A stretch of 64,000 nt of DNA from Pseudanabaena sp. (GCA_003249015.1 QBLS01000006.1:1-64000), one strand, 5' to 3'. Shown: positions 35,104-43,800, numbered from the stretch's first letter. A program made the numbers and translations. Notes: generated from the sequence alone by a model not told the origin.

Positions 35104-36033
35104 ATGACAGGTATTTTTATAGATGAACGACTTGATGCTGATGATTATTTTGACAATGAGTATGAGGAAAGGGTTTTTACCTCTGGATTTGGATTTAAGT
35201 CAGAACAAATCAACTTCCTAGCTAATGGCTATCTAGGTGACTTATTTAACCTTGGATTTTTGAATGCATTTACTACTTGGGTTGGTCAATATTTCAACCG
35301 CGATATTAGATTTGTTCGCATTGATCCTGTTGTTGGTGAAACTAGAATTAAGCAGAAAGCCGATTCTTGTCAAATCTCAAACTCACACTTGTTCCTAAAA
35401 TTACCCCGAGCCAATGAATTGCCTCAAAAGCACAAGCCTTTTTCTTGGTTGTTAAAGAGAATGTTTGATTGGCTGGCGGCTTTGATTATTTTGATTGTCC
35501 TTAGCCCACTGATGATCTTATTAGCCGTGACGATCGCCGTTACTTCTAGAGGTCCTGTACTATTTAGCCAGTGGCGCGTGGGTGAACGCGGTAAGCTATT
35601 CAGAATCATCAAGTTTCGCAGTATGGTGACAAATGCGGATCAGCTTCATGCTCAAGTTATGTCTGGACAAACTGGCTTACACAAATGTAAAGATGACCCC
35701 AGAATTACTGCTGTCGGTCGATGGATGCGTAAGTATAGCCTAGATGAGCTTCCTCAACTCTTTAACGTATTGCGCGGCGAGATGAGTTTGGTGGGTCCCC
35801 GTCCTTGGGCTTTGTATGATGCCTTAAGGATCAGTGGAAATGCGAAGCGAAGACTTAACTCTTTGCCTGGGGTAACTGGAGCATGGCAGGTAAGCGCTCG
35901 CTCAACTATGCTGGACATTGATGCAGTTACCGAATGCGATCTTCGATATCTTCGTAGTTGGAGCTTATGGTTAGATTTAAAGATTTTATTAATGACCTTG
36001 CCTAAGGTTTTATCTGGTTTTGGCGCTTGTTAA
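35104..36033 (+). CDS. polyprenyl-phosphate sugar-1-phosphate transferase (WcaJ/WbaP type)
   Basis: 309 residues. The first ~110 are a variable cytoplasmic part. One membrane segment follows (~122-145, WLAALIILIVLSPLMILLAV), then the bacterial sugar transferase domain: FSQWRVGERGKLFRIIKFRSM, RKYSLDELPQLFNVLRGEMSLVGPRP and LPGVTGAWQVSARS. It starts the repeat unit by moving a sugar-phosphate from a UDP-sugar to undecaprenyl phosphate. Shorter than the multi-helix WbaP/WcaJ enzymes (single-helix type). It completes the polysaccharide gene set of this region. Confidence 0.93.
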   Translation: MTGIFIDERLDADDYFDNEYEERVFTSGFGFKSEQINFLANGYLGDLFNLGFLNAFTTWVGQYFNRDIRFVRIDPVVGETRIKQKADSCQISNSHLFLKLPRANELPQKHKPFSWLLKRMFDWLAALIILIVLSPLMILLAVTIAVTSRGPVLFSQWRVGERGKLFRIIKFRSMVTNADQLHAQVMSGQTGLHKCKDDPRITAVGRWMRKYSLDELPQLFNVLRGEMSLVGPRPWALYDALRISGNAKRRLNSLPGVTGAWQVSARSTMLDIDAVTECDLRYLRSWSLWLDLKILLMTLPKVLSGFGAC

Positions 36034-36050
36034 TGATTGAATTATTGGGG

Positions 36051-37535
36051 TTACAATCCAACATATTGGCTGATAGAAGTAATATCTAGATTTTCTTCTA
36101 GTAGATCAGCCATACGGTAATACATTGACTGTTGGTAATCTTGCCAAGATATTGGAGATGCCTGATGTTCTTGGATACCAGCTAACTTGGTCAGGGTTTG
36201 ACGAACTTGCGCCGACTCAAATAAGCCATGTAAATAGCTTCCCCAAACGCGATCGCTCTTCAGTCCTTCATCAATCAAGGTTTGTCCAACCTGTATTTTT
36301 AGTAAAGGCTCAATGCCAGAATCTTGAGTATTGCTTTCAATTAATTGGGTCACGCCCATGTGGATTTCATAGGTCATCCACTGGTCTTGAGATGTTTCCG
36401 ACTTCCAAATTGCTTGGACTTGGCTGACGTATTTAGTCGGCATAAACTCGGTGCTGGTTGGTAGTAAACCTAAGCCAGCGACTTCCCCTAATGCGCCCGC
36501 TACACCTGTGCGATCGCACAACCATCGTCCCAGCATCTGATAGCCGCCACAGATTCCCACTATCGGTACGCCTTGACGATGCGCTGATAATATTGCAGTT
36601 GCTAGTCCAGTTTCCTGTAACCATTGCAAATCACTAAGCGTATTTTTGCTGCCTGGTAAAATAATCACCCTTGTGTCATTCAATTCTTCAGCAGTTTTTA
36701 CCCATACTGTCGCTACTCCAGAGTCTAATTGCCAAGGCTGGCTATCTTGAGAGTTAGACAGGTGTGGAAATCTAATCCAAGCTATTTTGGCTCCCGTGCC
36801 CCGCGTTTCGGCTTCACTGCACAGACTATCTTCACTCTCTGGCTGTAAGTCTTGAGCGTAGGGCAGCACTCCTAAATATTGCTGTTGCGGCATATGTTTT
36901 TGAAAATGAATTTTCGCGTCATCAAACAGCCGAAGATCGCCACGAAATTTGTTGACAATAAATCCCAACCCCATATCTCGAACAGGTTGTGAAAGGAGAT
37001 GGTGAGTGCCAATGATTTGAGCAAATACGCCTCCTTTTTCAATGTCGCCCACCAAAATCCATTTCCCCTGTAGATATACAATTGGTCTCAGATTCACCAA
37101 ATCTCGATGCATGAGATTTAGCTCTACGGGACTACCTGCACCTTCGAGCAGCAAAACATCGCAGCGATCGCGCCAGTATTCTAAGGTCGCCCTGACTTCT
37201 TCCCAGAGAGTCTCGATATGTTGATAGTAGTCAACGGCAGCAATGTGCTGACGCGCCTCCCCTAACAAAACCAGTTGGGAGGTTCCTTTGCCTGATGGCT
37301 TGAGGAGGATCGGATTCATTTCTACAATCGGGCGCATTCCACAGGCGATCGCCTGCACTGCCTGTGCTCTGCCTATTTCTCCACCTTCTAGGGTCACATA
37401 GGAATTATTTGACATATTTTGAGCTTTAAAAGGTGCAACTTTTACACCTTTGCGTTTTAGCCAAGCTCCCAATGCTGTGACCATCCAACTTTTGCCAGCA
37501 TTGGATGAGGTACCGAGAACGGATATGGCTTTCAT
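36051..37535 (-). CDS. cobQ: cobyric acid synthase
   Basis: 494 residues, full length for CobQ/CbiP. The N-terminal synthetase has the P-loop-like GTSSNAGKSWMV at ~8-19 and KAQNMSNNSYVT. The C-terminal class I glutamine amidotransferase carries the nucleophile in VGICGGYQMLG and the His in SYLHGLFES. It makes four glutamine-dependent amidations of adenosylcobyrinic acid diamide in B12 synthesis. No other cob genes are adjacent, and no cobalamin riboswitch was recognised upstream. Convergent with the sugar transferase gene, 17 bp apart. Confidence 0.95.
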   Translation of the reverse strand: MKAISVLGTSSNAGKSWMVTALGAWLKRKGVKVAPFKAQNMSNNSYVTLEGGEIGRAQAVQAIACGMRPIVEMNPILLKPSGKGTSQLVLLGEARQHIAAVDYYQHIETLWEEVRATLEYWRDRCDVLLLEGAGSPVELNLMHRDLVNLRPIVYLQGKWILVGDIEKGGVFAQIIGTHHLLSQPVRDMGLGFIVNKFRGDLRLFDDAKIHFQKHMPQQQYLGVLPYAQDLQPESEDSLCSEAETRGTGAKIAWIRFPHLSNSQDSQPWQLDSGVATVWVKTAEELNDTRVIILPGSKNTLSDLQWLQETGLATAILSAHRQGVPIVGICGGYQMLGRWLCDRTGVAGALGEVAGLGLLPTSTEFMPTKYVSQVQAIWKSETSQDQWMTYEIHMGVTQLIESNTQDSGIEPLLKIQVGQTLIDEGLKSDRVWGSYLHGLFESAQVRQTLTKLAGIQEHQASPISWQDYQQSMYYRMADLLEENLDITSISQYVGL

Positions 37536-37701
37536 AGTGACACTTGGTTAAGTTTGGATGGCGTGACCTTGCCGAACCACCCAGAATTGGTTTCTTATTT
37601 TACGGCGCTGCCATTACTCTTTTTTACGCAAAGGCAGGTCAAAAAGATGTAATAATTTGTAACAGAATTATTAAGCGATCGCATTTAACCCGATTAAACT
37701 T

Positions 37702-38151
37702 ATGGAACCCGAATCAATAATTACGGAAACTTCTAGCCCTGAAATTGATACTTTGAGTAATGCTTTAAGCAATCCTCAAATTGATAATCAAATCAGTACA
37801 GAAATAAACAATACCGAAGTAGTGATCGCGCCCATTGCCGAAGAACTGCATCGCCATGAATGTGGTGTCTGTGGATACATATATGAACCATCTGTAGGTG
37901 ATGTTAAGCGGAATATTCCTGCGGGAACTGCTTTTGAAGCGATCGCAGAAGATTGGCGCTGCCCTGTATGCAACACCAAGAAAAAAGCTTTTGCTGATAT
38001 CGGAGTTGCGGCAAAACCTTCAGGATTTACCGAAAATTTAGGTTATGGGTTCGGAGTAAATGTGATGACTCCGGGGCAAAAAAACTTACTCATATTCGGC
38101 TCTCTTGCCTTAGCAGTAGCCTTTTTTATTAGTCTTTATGCCTTGGATTAA
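37702..38151 (+). CDS. rubA: membrane-anchored rubredoxin RubA
   Basis: 149 residues. A ~45-residue acidic N-terminal extension precedes the rubredoxin domain, whose iron ligands are C54/C57 (HECGVCGYIY) and C87/C90 (RCPVCNTKK). A flexible linker leads to a C-terminal membrane helix (~127-147). RubA is required for photosystem assembly in cyanobacteria, algae and plants. The next gene is ycf48, the conserved partner; both encode assembly factors at the thylakoid membrane. Confidence 0.95.
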   Translation: MEPESIITETSSPEIDTLSNALSNPQIDNQISTEINNTEVVIAPIAEELHRHECGVCGYIYEPSVGDVKRNIPAGTAFEAIAEDWRCPVCNTKKKAFADIGVAAKPSGFTENLGYGFGVNVMTPGQKNLLIFGSLALAVAFFISLYALD

Positions 38152-38194
38152 TGCAAAACTATCTAAATAATTAATTTTTCCTTAATTAAAATCC

Positions 38195-38243
38195 CAGAAA
38201 TTTTTAAAAAGTCTGGCGCAGCCAGACTTTTTAAAAATTTCTG
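38195..38243. terminator. 23-bp perfect hairpin between rubA and ycf48
   Basis: CAGAAATTTTTAAAAAGTCTGGC with exact complement and GCA loop. It lies 30 bp upstream of the ycf48 start, so it may attenuate or process the rubA-ycf48 transcript. Confidence 0.75.
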
Positions 38244-38272
38244 CTAATAACATACATACCTTCGCAAAATTT

Positions 38273-39283
38273 ATGAAAAAAAGCATAAAACGCTTTCTTG
38301 ACTTCCTGTCATTATCCCTAGGCATTCTTTTCATCTGTACATCTTTACTGACGATCTCCGTACCAAATGCCCAAGCAGATCATGGGAACTGGCACAAAGT
38401 TGAGTTGCCAGTTGCGATTACCCCCCTTGATCTTTGGTTTGACAAAGATAATCCCAACCATGGTTGGTTAGTCGGTACTGAGGCAACTTTGCTCGAATCC
38501 ACCGATGGCGGCAATACTTGGGAAGAGCGCAACCTTGACCTTGGCGATAGCATTTATCGATTTTCGTCCATTAGTTTTTCTGGGCAAGAGGGCTGGATCA
38601 CGGGACAGCCTGCCCTGTTGTTGCATACTACCGATGACGGTAAGTCTTGGTCGCGGATTGGACTTAGCTCTAAGTTGCCAGGCGATCCTTTTGCGATCGT
38701 TGCCTCTGGCAAAAACTCCGCTGAGATGGTGACAGACCTAGGTGCAATTTACAGCACACAGGACGCGGGACAAAACTGGAAGGCAATGGTTACGCAAGCT
38801 GTTGGTAATGCCCGTAACCTCAACCGCAGTGCTGATGGCCGCTATGTGGCGATCTCGGCTAATGGTAACTTTTATTCGACATGGCAACCTGGGGACATGA
38901 CTTGGGTGCAGCACAATCGTAATAGCTCTCGGCGTGTGCAAAACATGGGCTACACTCCCGACAATCGTCTATGGATGCTCAATCGTGGCGGGCAAGTACA
39001 GTTTAGCGAAGTAGGAGATTTTGAGACTTGGGGTAAAAAGCAAACACCTAAAGAGGGTGGTGGTTTTGGGCTACTAGACTTGAAATATCAAGATGATGAC
39101 AATGTTTGGATTTCGGGTGGAAGTTCGCGCTTGCTGCATAGCAGTGATGGCGGCAAGACTTGGGTGCGTGATCTATCCGCTGCTAATGTTGGCGCAAATC
39201 TCTACAAAATCTACTTTTTCTCCAGAGATCGCGGCTTTGTACTAGGGCAAAATGGCACGCTCCTAGCCTATTCTCCCGATTAA
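38273..39283 (+). CDS. ycf48: photosystem II assembly protein Ycf48 (HCF136)
   Basis: 336 residues. Signal peptide ~1-35 ending NAQA-D, then a seven-bladed propeller with Asp-box-like repeats (STDGGNTWEE, TTDDGKSW, STQDAGQNW, SSDGGKTWV). Ycf48 binds pre-D1 and helps build the photosystem II reaction centre in the thylakoid lumen. Many cyanobacterial homologues have a lipobox Cys; here the cleavage region has none, so the protein may be soluble. The psbEFLJ genes that follow ycf48 in many cyanobacteria are absent; the next gene is plsC on the other strand. Confidence 0.95.
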   Translation: MKKSIKRFLDFLSLSLGILFICTSLLTISVPNAQADHGNWHKVELPVAITPLDLWFDKDNPNHGWLVGTEATLLESTDGGNTWEERNLDLGDSIYRFSSISFSGQEGWITGQPALLLHTTDDGKSWSRIGLSSKLPGDPFAIVASGKNSAEMVTDLGAIYSTQDAGQNWKAMVTQAVGNARNLNRSADGRYVAISANGNFYSTWQPGDMTWVQHNRNSSRRVQNMGYTPDNRLWMLNRGGQVQFSEVGDFETWGKKQTPKEGGGFGLLDLKYQDDDNVWISGGSSRLLHSSDGGKTWVRDLSAANVGANLYKIYFFSRDRGFVLGQNGTLLAYSPD

Positions 39284-39313
39284 AAACAGGCTGGCTACGC
39301 TAGACTTTTTTAT

Positions 39314-39338
39314 AGTGGCGGCGCTTTGCGCCGCCATT
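39314..39338. terminator. GGCGGCGC-core hairpin between ycf48 and plsC
   Basis: AGTGGCGGCGC, TTT loop, GCGCCGCCATT. It lies between two convergent stops and can end both. Confidence 0.7.
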
Positions 39339-39345
39339 GTTGTTT

Positions 39346-40005
39346 TTAGCGACCGAGGGCATGGAGATCATTGATGGCATCAGCACATTGCTGTGTGTAT
39401 GCCTCCAGAGAAGCGCGATCGCTAGCTGCGGGTGGTGGAATTAATTTGCCGATTCTGACGGTAACTGGCTGAAATAACTTCGGAAATTTTTTACCCTTTG
39501 GCAAAATTCGCTCTGTCCCCCACACACTGATTGGTAAAAATGGGGCTTGGGTCTTCACTGCAATCATTGCGGCTCCCAACTTTGGCTCAGTTACTCTTCC
39601 ATCAAGAGTTCGGGTTCCTTGCAAAAAAATTCCTGTTGCCCAACCCTCTTCAATAGAAGCGATCGCCGCCCGAATTGCTCCGCGATCGCCAGCCCCCCGC
39701 TTGACGGGATAAGCCCCAAAAGCTGTAATCGCCTGACTTAAAACGGGTATCCTAAACAACTCTTCCTTTGCCATAAAGGCGACAGGGCGACCCATACAAC
39801 TGCCAACAATTAGAGGGTCAAAGTCGCTAGCATGGTTGCTAACCACGATCAGATTGCCCTTGAGGGGGACATTTTCAGAGCCATAGATCCGTTCTTGATA
39901 AAAGACATACAAAATGGGTCTGACTACAATCCACTTAAACATTTTGTATAAGAGATGATTGCCACCTTTTACATTTTTAGCTTTAAGTTTTTGAGCGTTT
40001 GCCAT
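39346..40005 (-). CDS. plsC: 1-acyl-sn-glycerol-3-phosphate acyltransferase
   Basis: 219 residues. Acyltransferase motif I is NHASDFD (the catalytic NHx4D), motif II is around AFGAYPVKRGAGDRGA, and motif III is FLQGTRTLDG where PEGTR is usual. It adds the second acyl chain to lysophosphatidic acid in membrane lipid synthesis; acyl-ACP is the likely donor in cyanobacteria. The Gln for Pro-Glu change in motif III is a modest deviation. Transcribed toward ycf48. Confidence 0.9.
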   Translation of the reverse strand: MANAQKLKAKNVKGGNHLLYKMFKWIVVRPILYVFYQERIYGSENVPLKGNLIVVSNHASDFDPLIVGSCMGRPVAFMAKEELFRIPVLSQAITAFGAYPVKRGAGDRGAIRAAIASIEEGWATGIFLQGTRTLDGRVTEPKLGAAMIAVKTQAPFLPISVWGTERILPKGKKFPKLFQPVTVRIGKLIPPPAASDRASLEAYTQQCADAINDLHALGR

Positions 40006-40110
40006 TGACTAAATTTTCCAAAGATTTTACCTCCAACTAATATGAACTAATTTAGCGACATCATTCACGACCCACAGTAATTCTTATCATGCAATACAAA
40101 ATCAAAACCC

Positions 40111-40153
40111 AAAGATGGTGTGTGCGTCGCGAAGCGACGCACACACCATCTTT
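40111..40153. terminator. rsmA terminator, GTGCGTCGC-gaa-GCGACGCAC hairpin
   Basis: Perfect 20-bp stem with GAA loop, 35 nt after the rsmA stop on the minus strand. Same architecture as the GGCGGCGC family with a different core. Confidence 0.75.
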
Positions 40154-40187
40154 AAGCCAATCAGACAGGTGTCGCCTATGTCGCCAT

Positions 40188-41012
40188 TCATTGCTTTAGC
40201 TTGATTACCGCTTCACTCAAGGCGACCCATTGACTAACATCAAGATCTTCAGCCCTCACTTGCCCATTAATACCCATACTTTCTAAAATCAAAACCAACT
40301 GATCGCGGTCAATTTCAGGGAGTAAATTATTGCGGAGCATTTTGCGTTTGGTGGCAAAGCCAAGGGTGATTAGTCGCTCCAAAAACTTAGGATCGGTTGC
40401 AATCGTAACTGGCGGACGCGGAATAATGCGGACTACAGCAGAGTTGACCTTGGGTGGTGGATAGAAGGCGGCGGCAGGGACATCACAGATAAACTGACAA
40501 TCAGCAAGATACTGAATCCTGACACTGAGAGCGTTATAGGCTTTATGCCCAGCCTTTGCCGCAAGGCGATCGCCTATTTCCTTCTGCACTAGTAAGACAA
40601 TTTGCTCAAACTGTGGCACAGGCTCCGCAAGGGTTCCTAGTAGCCTTTTTAAAATTTCGCCTGTAATGTTGTAAGGAATATTGGCAACGACTTTATTAGT
40701 CTGGGGTGGCAGAGGAATATCTAGAATACTGCCTTCAATTAGGTGGAAGTTTGACTGCTTCATGGTCTGCCGCAGCTTTTGGCATAGGTCGCGATCAATT
40801 TCCACGGCTGTCACCGACTCGACAAGGGGCAGCAGGAGCCGAGTTAGATTGCCTGTCCCTGGCCCTATTTCGAGAATGCGATCGCTTGGCTGCAACTGCC
40901 CTGCCTTCAAAATTTTATTGAGGACAGCATCACTCCGCAGCCAATGTTGACCAAATTGTTTGCGCGGACGGATTTTACTAGTGTTATAAATGGGTTGATC
41001 AAGATTGGTCAT
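40188..41012 (-). CDS. rsmA: 16S rRNA adenine dimethyltransferase
   Basis: 274 residues. The SAM-binding motif LEIGPGTGNLTRLLL is at ~46-60, the catalytic NIPYNIT (NxPY motif) at ~111, and the family start RKQFGQHWLRS at ~17. RsmA (KsgA) dimethylates A1518 and A1519 of 16S rRNA late in 30S assembly. A usual form, 16 bp of GC-poor sequence from repeat DNA upstream. Divergent from the GNAT gene. Confidence 0.96.
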   Translation of the reverse strand: MTNLDQPIYNTSKIRPRKQFGQHWLRSDAVLNKILKAGQLQPSDRILEIGPGTGNLTRLLLPLVESVTAVEIDRDLCQKLRQTMKQSNFHLIEGSILDIPLPPQTNKVVANIPYNITGEILKRLLGTLAEPVPQFEQIVLLVQKEIGDRLAAKAGHKAYNALSVRIQYLADCQFICDVPAAAFYPPPKVNSAVVRIIPRPPVTIATDPKFLERLITLGFATKRKMLRNNLLPEIDRDQLVLILESMGINGQVRAEDLDVSQWVALSEAVIKLKQ

Positions 41013-41181
41013 TGCGATCGCAGGCTAAGGTTTTCTAATTATGCCGAGAGACTTGATCTTTTGTAACTCTTTACGCTTTCTGCAAACCCAAGAAATTTGC
41101 AAAAAAGCTAGCTTAGCCAGCCTTTTTTGAAAATTCCTTGGACTAAATATTATTACTATCGCTAAGCTGTTAGCGCCCAAT

Positions 41182-41772
41182 GTGCAAAGACAATCTTCAC
41201 CCTTTACCATTCGTCACGCTAACTCAAAGGATGTCAGCCATTTATCCGACATCCTCACGGAGAGCTTTTATCGTAGTAGCAATCGCCAAGTTAACTTTTT
41301 GCAACGTTGTTTTACCGATTGGGTATTCCCGCTTTTACGTTATGGGATCATGCTCGACTTAAATAGTCGGTTTGATGACAAAACGCCTCGTTACGCTTGT
41401 CTTGTCGCCACGCACCCTGCTAATAAGTCACAGGCGATCGCATCCCTCGAAATTTGTATGCGATATGTGCCAACTAAAACCAATCGCGATTTTTGGCTAG
41501 GCCGTGATGCTCAACAATATCCCTACGTTTTTAATCTAGCTGTACATCCCCATTGGCGGCGTAGGGGTGTTGCCAAGCAGCTTTTGCAAGCATCGGAACA
41601 GGTTGTTAAGCAATGGGGCTTTTCCCGTTTGTATATGCACGTCCTCGAAGATAATCAGCCAGCTATGCGCCTTTACGATTGTGTAGGTTACAAATTGCAT
41701 AGCCAAGAGGGAACGATTAATAATTGGCTATTGGGTCGTCCGCGCCGATTTTTATTACAAAAAAAGTTCTAG
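41182..41772 (+). CDS. GNAT family N-acetyltransferase
   Basis: 196 residues beginning with GTG. The fold signature NLAVHPHWRRRGVAKQLL holds the acetyl-CoA pyrophosphate loop (R-R-x-G-x-A), and YDCVGYKLHSQEGTINNWL is the closing strand pair. The N-terminal part is typical of cyanobacterial and plastid GNATs, some of which act on N-termini or lysines of chloroplast proteins. Substrate not known. It is 75-100 bp upstream of rsfS on the same strand, so the two may share a transcript. Confidence 0.88.
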   Translation: MQRQSSPFTIRHANSKDVSHLSDILTESFYRSSNRQVNFLQRCFTDWVFPLLRYGIMLDLNSRFDDKTPRYACLVATHPANKSQAIASLEICMRYVPTKTNRDFWLGRDAQQYPYVFNLAVHPHWRRRGVAKQLLQASEQVVKQWGFSRLYMHVLEDNQPAMRLYDCVGYKLHSQEGTINNWLLGRPRRFLLQKKF

Positions 41773-41874
41773 GGCGAGGGTCACTGATGCTTCGAGCTAC
41801 AATGAAAGACGAGGGGCGGCACTTCGCGATACCCCTCAGTACATAAATTGCAAATAGGAATACACCTACCCACT

Positions 41875-42297
41875 ATGACCATCGCCACCGATATCACTCC
41901 CGATCTCAATCTTAGTGAGAAATTACAACAACAAAGCTATCAGATGGCGCAAGCTGCCGCGATCGCGGCTGATGATCGCAAAGGAGAGAATATCGTTTTA
42001 TTGGCGATCGGTGAGGTATCATCCCTAGCTGAGTATTTCGTGATCGTCACAGGATTTTCCAAGGCTCAGGTAAGGGCTATTTCTGGTTCCGCCGAGGAAA
42101 GCATTGCGGAAAAATTTGGGCGCAAACCTAAGCATATTGCAGGTGAGCAAGATGGCTCTTGGGTGTTGTTAGATTACGGAGATGTAATTATCCACGCGAT
42201 GATGGAAAAAGAGCGCGAATACTACGACCTAGAAGCTTTTTGGGGACATGCCCCCAAGGTGGAATTGGTTTTGCCTGAGCGAGATTCTGAAAGCTAG
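41875..42297 (+). CDS. rsfS: ribosomal silencing factor RsfS
   Basis: About 140 residues from the ATG at 41875; a TTG at 41848 gives nine more residues of unlikely sequence. The RsfS/Iojap core runs ENIVLLAIGEVSSLAEYFVIVTG, then VRAISGSAEESI, and WVLLDYGDVIIHAMMEKEREYYDLEAFWG. RsfS binds uL14 on free 50S subunits and blocks joining with 30S in starvation or dark. It ends 5 nt before a long hairpin. Confidence 0.94.
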   Translation: MTIATDITPDLNLSEKLQQQSYQMAQAAAIAADDRKGENIVLLAIGEVSSLAEYFVIVTGFSKAQVRAISGSAEESIAEKFGRKPKHIAGEQDGSWVLLDYGDVIIHAMMEKEREYYDLEAFWGHAPKVELVLPERDSES

Positions 42298-42306
42298 TCA
42301 ATGCAT

Positions 42307-42353
42307 GGCTTTTAAATGAATAAATGGCGTAGCCATTTATTCATTTAAAAGCC
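42307..42353 (+). terminator. rsfS terminator
   Basis: Perfect 22-bp stem GGCTTTTAAATGAATAAATGGC with GTA loop, just after the stop codon. Confidence 0.8.
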
Positions 42354-42372
42354 CTTACTGGGCTTGGTTTTC

Positions 42373-42406
42373 AGTTCACAAAAGTGTAACTACACTTTTG
42401 TGAACT
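42373..42406. repeat. 15-bp hairpin (TTCACAAAAGTGT family)
   Basis: AGTTCACAAAAGTGT, AACT loop, exact complement. Fourth full copy of this family in the window. Confidence 0.65.
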
Positions 42407-42525
42407 GGTATTATGGGCTGATGCTTTGCGCCAACCCATAATTTTGGTTTTTAAATTAGCGTCAATTGTCGTGCTATACAAGCGATAATTAACTAATATT
42501 TTTTACATTTGGATACAAAGGATTT

Positions 42526-42750
42526 ATGAAGGTTGGCGATCGCGTTCGTGTCAAGGCAACGTTAAATGTCTTTCATCATCCCGAACACAAGGGTAAAGCC
42601 TTTGACATTGCGGGGATGGAAGGTGAAATCGTTCATGTGCATAAGGAATGGAATGGGCGGGCGATTAGTCCAAATTACCCCTATGAAGTAAGGTTTGCGC
42701 CTAGATTTGTCACTCATCTTGGCGATCATGAAGTTGAGCTAGCTAGTTAA
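42526..42750 (+). CDS. ftrV: ferredoxin-thioredoxin reductase, variable chain
   Basis: 74 residues, the usual length for cyanobacterial FtrV. It is an SH3-like barrel (MKVGDRVRVK, IAGMEGEIVHVHKEWNGRAISPNYPYEVRF, ends THLGDHEVEL). It partners the catalytic FtrC, using reduced ferredoxin from photosystem I to reduce thioredoxin, which activates Calvin cycle and other targets. FtrC is elsewhere. An AAAGGA ribosome-binding site precedes the ATG. The gene is flanked by repeats on both sides. Confidence 0.95.
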   Translation: MKVGDRVRVKATLNVFHHPEHKGKAFDIAGMEGEIVHVHKEWNGRAISPNYPYEVRFAPRFVTHLGDHEVELAS

Positions 42751-42804
42751 GTTTGTGAGCCGTGCTTTGCTCTGCTCACAAACTTCTCTGAGGTGTAAAA
42801 AACA

Positions 42805-42855
42805 AACCCCATAAATTAAGAGAGTTGCCTCGCAACTCTCTTAATTTATGGGGTT
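42805..42855 (+). terminator. 24-bp hairpin after ftrV
   Basis: AACCCCATAAATTAAGAGAGTTGC, CTC loop, exact complement, 55 nt past the ftrV stop. Confidence 0.75.
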
Positions 42856-42871
42856 GTTGCTAAATATTTAG

Positions 42872-42935
42872 AAGAGGCTTCGACTTCGCTTAGCCACCAG
42901 TATAGGTTGGCTGAGCGAAGTCGAAGCCTTAATTC
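42872..42935. repeat. GGCTTCGAC inverted-repeat element
   Basis: GGCTTCGACTTCGCTTAGCCA (42876-42896) with TGGCTGAGCGAAGTCGAAGCC (42908-42928). These are the same arms that enclose the 12-kb composite, here with only an 11-nt loop. Confidence 0.7.
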
Positions 42936-42993
42936 TTATTTGCCGCGGCTATACCAACCAGCTCACAAAAATCAAACCTAGTAAGTTTTTTAG

Positions 42994-43022
42994 ATCAAGA
43001 AATGGCGTAGCCATTTCTTGAT
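42994..43022. repeat. AAATGGCGTAGCCATTT hairpin
   Basis: ATCAAGAAATGGC, GTA loop, exact complement. Recurs at 10916 and, altered, at 32175. Confidence 0.6.
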
Positions 43023-43100
43023 TTGGTATTAAATATGCTGGACTACTTAGTTGGTTTGAATGTATTGTGAAGTGACACAATTAGATTTTGATTTGCATTG

Positions 43101-43739
43101 ATGGAAATAGCGATCGCCCTTCTCAGACATTACGGCTTTGACTTTGGTGGGTATACTGCCAATGATCTAACTCGTGCGTGGTCTGTTTTTCACCCTGAAT
43201 GGGTGAGACAGGCGGTTATTGAAGCATTATTTCAAGGAAGATATAAGGCTATTTCTGTAAATCAAATTCTCATATTTTGGGAACGTAAAGGCGAAATTAT
43301 CTGCCACCACAATCGTGAATTTGAGCGTCTTATCTGTGGTGATTTCTCGTTGTCTGATGGCGAACAAAGCTATAAAGAGCCCATTGCCGATCCAGTAAAA
43401 CCAGTCTCAAAAATCACTCCCTTTGCCCCTCAAGAGACAACTGCAGTAGTTCCAATTTACAAATTTTCTGAAGCTGTGGCAAATGTACCGAATAGTATTA
43501 AAAGCGAATCCAAGGAATCTCAACGTCCTCGAATAGAGCCTTCAGGCACTACAGTACCGCTTCGACTCTCTTCCGAGAAAGCTCCTATCCCCGACTCCAA
43601 GGTCTATCGCTCAGCTTACGAGAACATGACCTTACTTGCCGAGTCTTCCATGTTTGTAGATAAGTTGCGTTCAATGTGTATCTTTAAAAATACAATTCTT
43701 GCTGAGCAGATGTCTGATGTAGCAAGCCCAGTAGAGTAG
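43101..43739 (+). CDS. conserved cyanobacterial protein of unknown function
   Basis: About 212 residues from the ATG at 43101; a TTG lies one codon earlier. Residues 1-85 look folded and conserved in style (MEIAIALLRHYGFDFGGYT, WSVFHPEWVRQAVIEALFQGRYKAISVNQILIFWERKG). Residues ~95-180 are low complexity and probably disordered; a short helix-like end follows. I do not recognise a characterised family; the N-terminal part resembles small DNA- or RNA-contact folds only in a general way. The stop lies inside its own terminator hairpin. Function unknown. Confidence 0.75.
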   Translation: MEIAIALLRHYGFDFGGYTANDLTRAWSVFHPEWVRQAVIEALFQGRYKAISVNQILIFWERKGEIICHHNREFERLICGDFSLSDGEQSYKEPIADPVKPVSKITPFAPQETTAVVPIYKFSEAVANVPNSIKSESKESQRPRIEPSGTTVPLRLSSEKAPIPDSKVYRSAYENMTLLAESSMFVDKLRSMCIFKNTILAEQMSDVASPVE

Positions 43740-43771
43740 GTACGAAGCGCCGCCATTACTCTACTGGGCTT
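43724..43771 (+). terminator. terminator overlapping the stop codon
   Basis: AAGCCCAGTAGAGTA (43724-43738) pairs exactly with TACTCTACTGGGCTT (43757-43771), enclosing the TAG at 43737-43739 and half of a GGCGGCGC-type core. Confidence 0.75.
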
Positions 43772-43800
43772 TATCGTCACAAGCAACGAGATTTCACAAA

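Larger units (their letters stand above)
42751..43100. other. intergenic, 350 bp, three repeats
   Basis: Terminator at 42805-42855, GGCTTCGAC repeat at 42872-42935, and hairpin at 42994-43022. Beyond these I see only a short AT-rich segment before the next gene. Confidence 0.55.
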
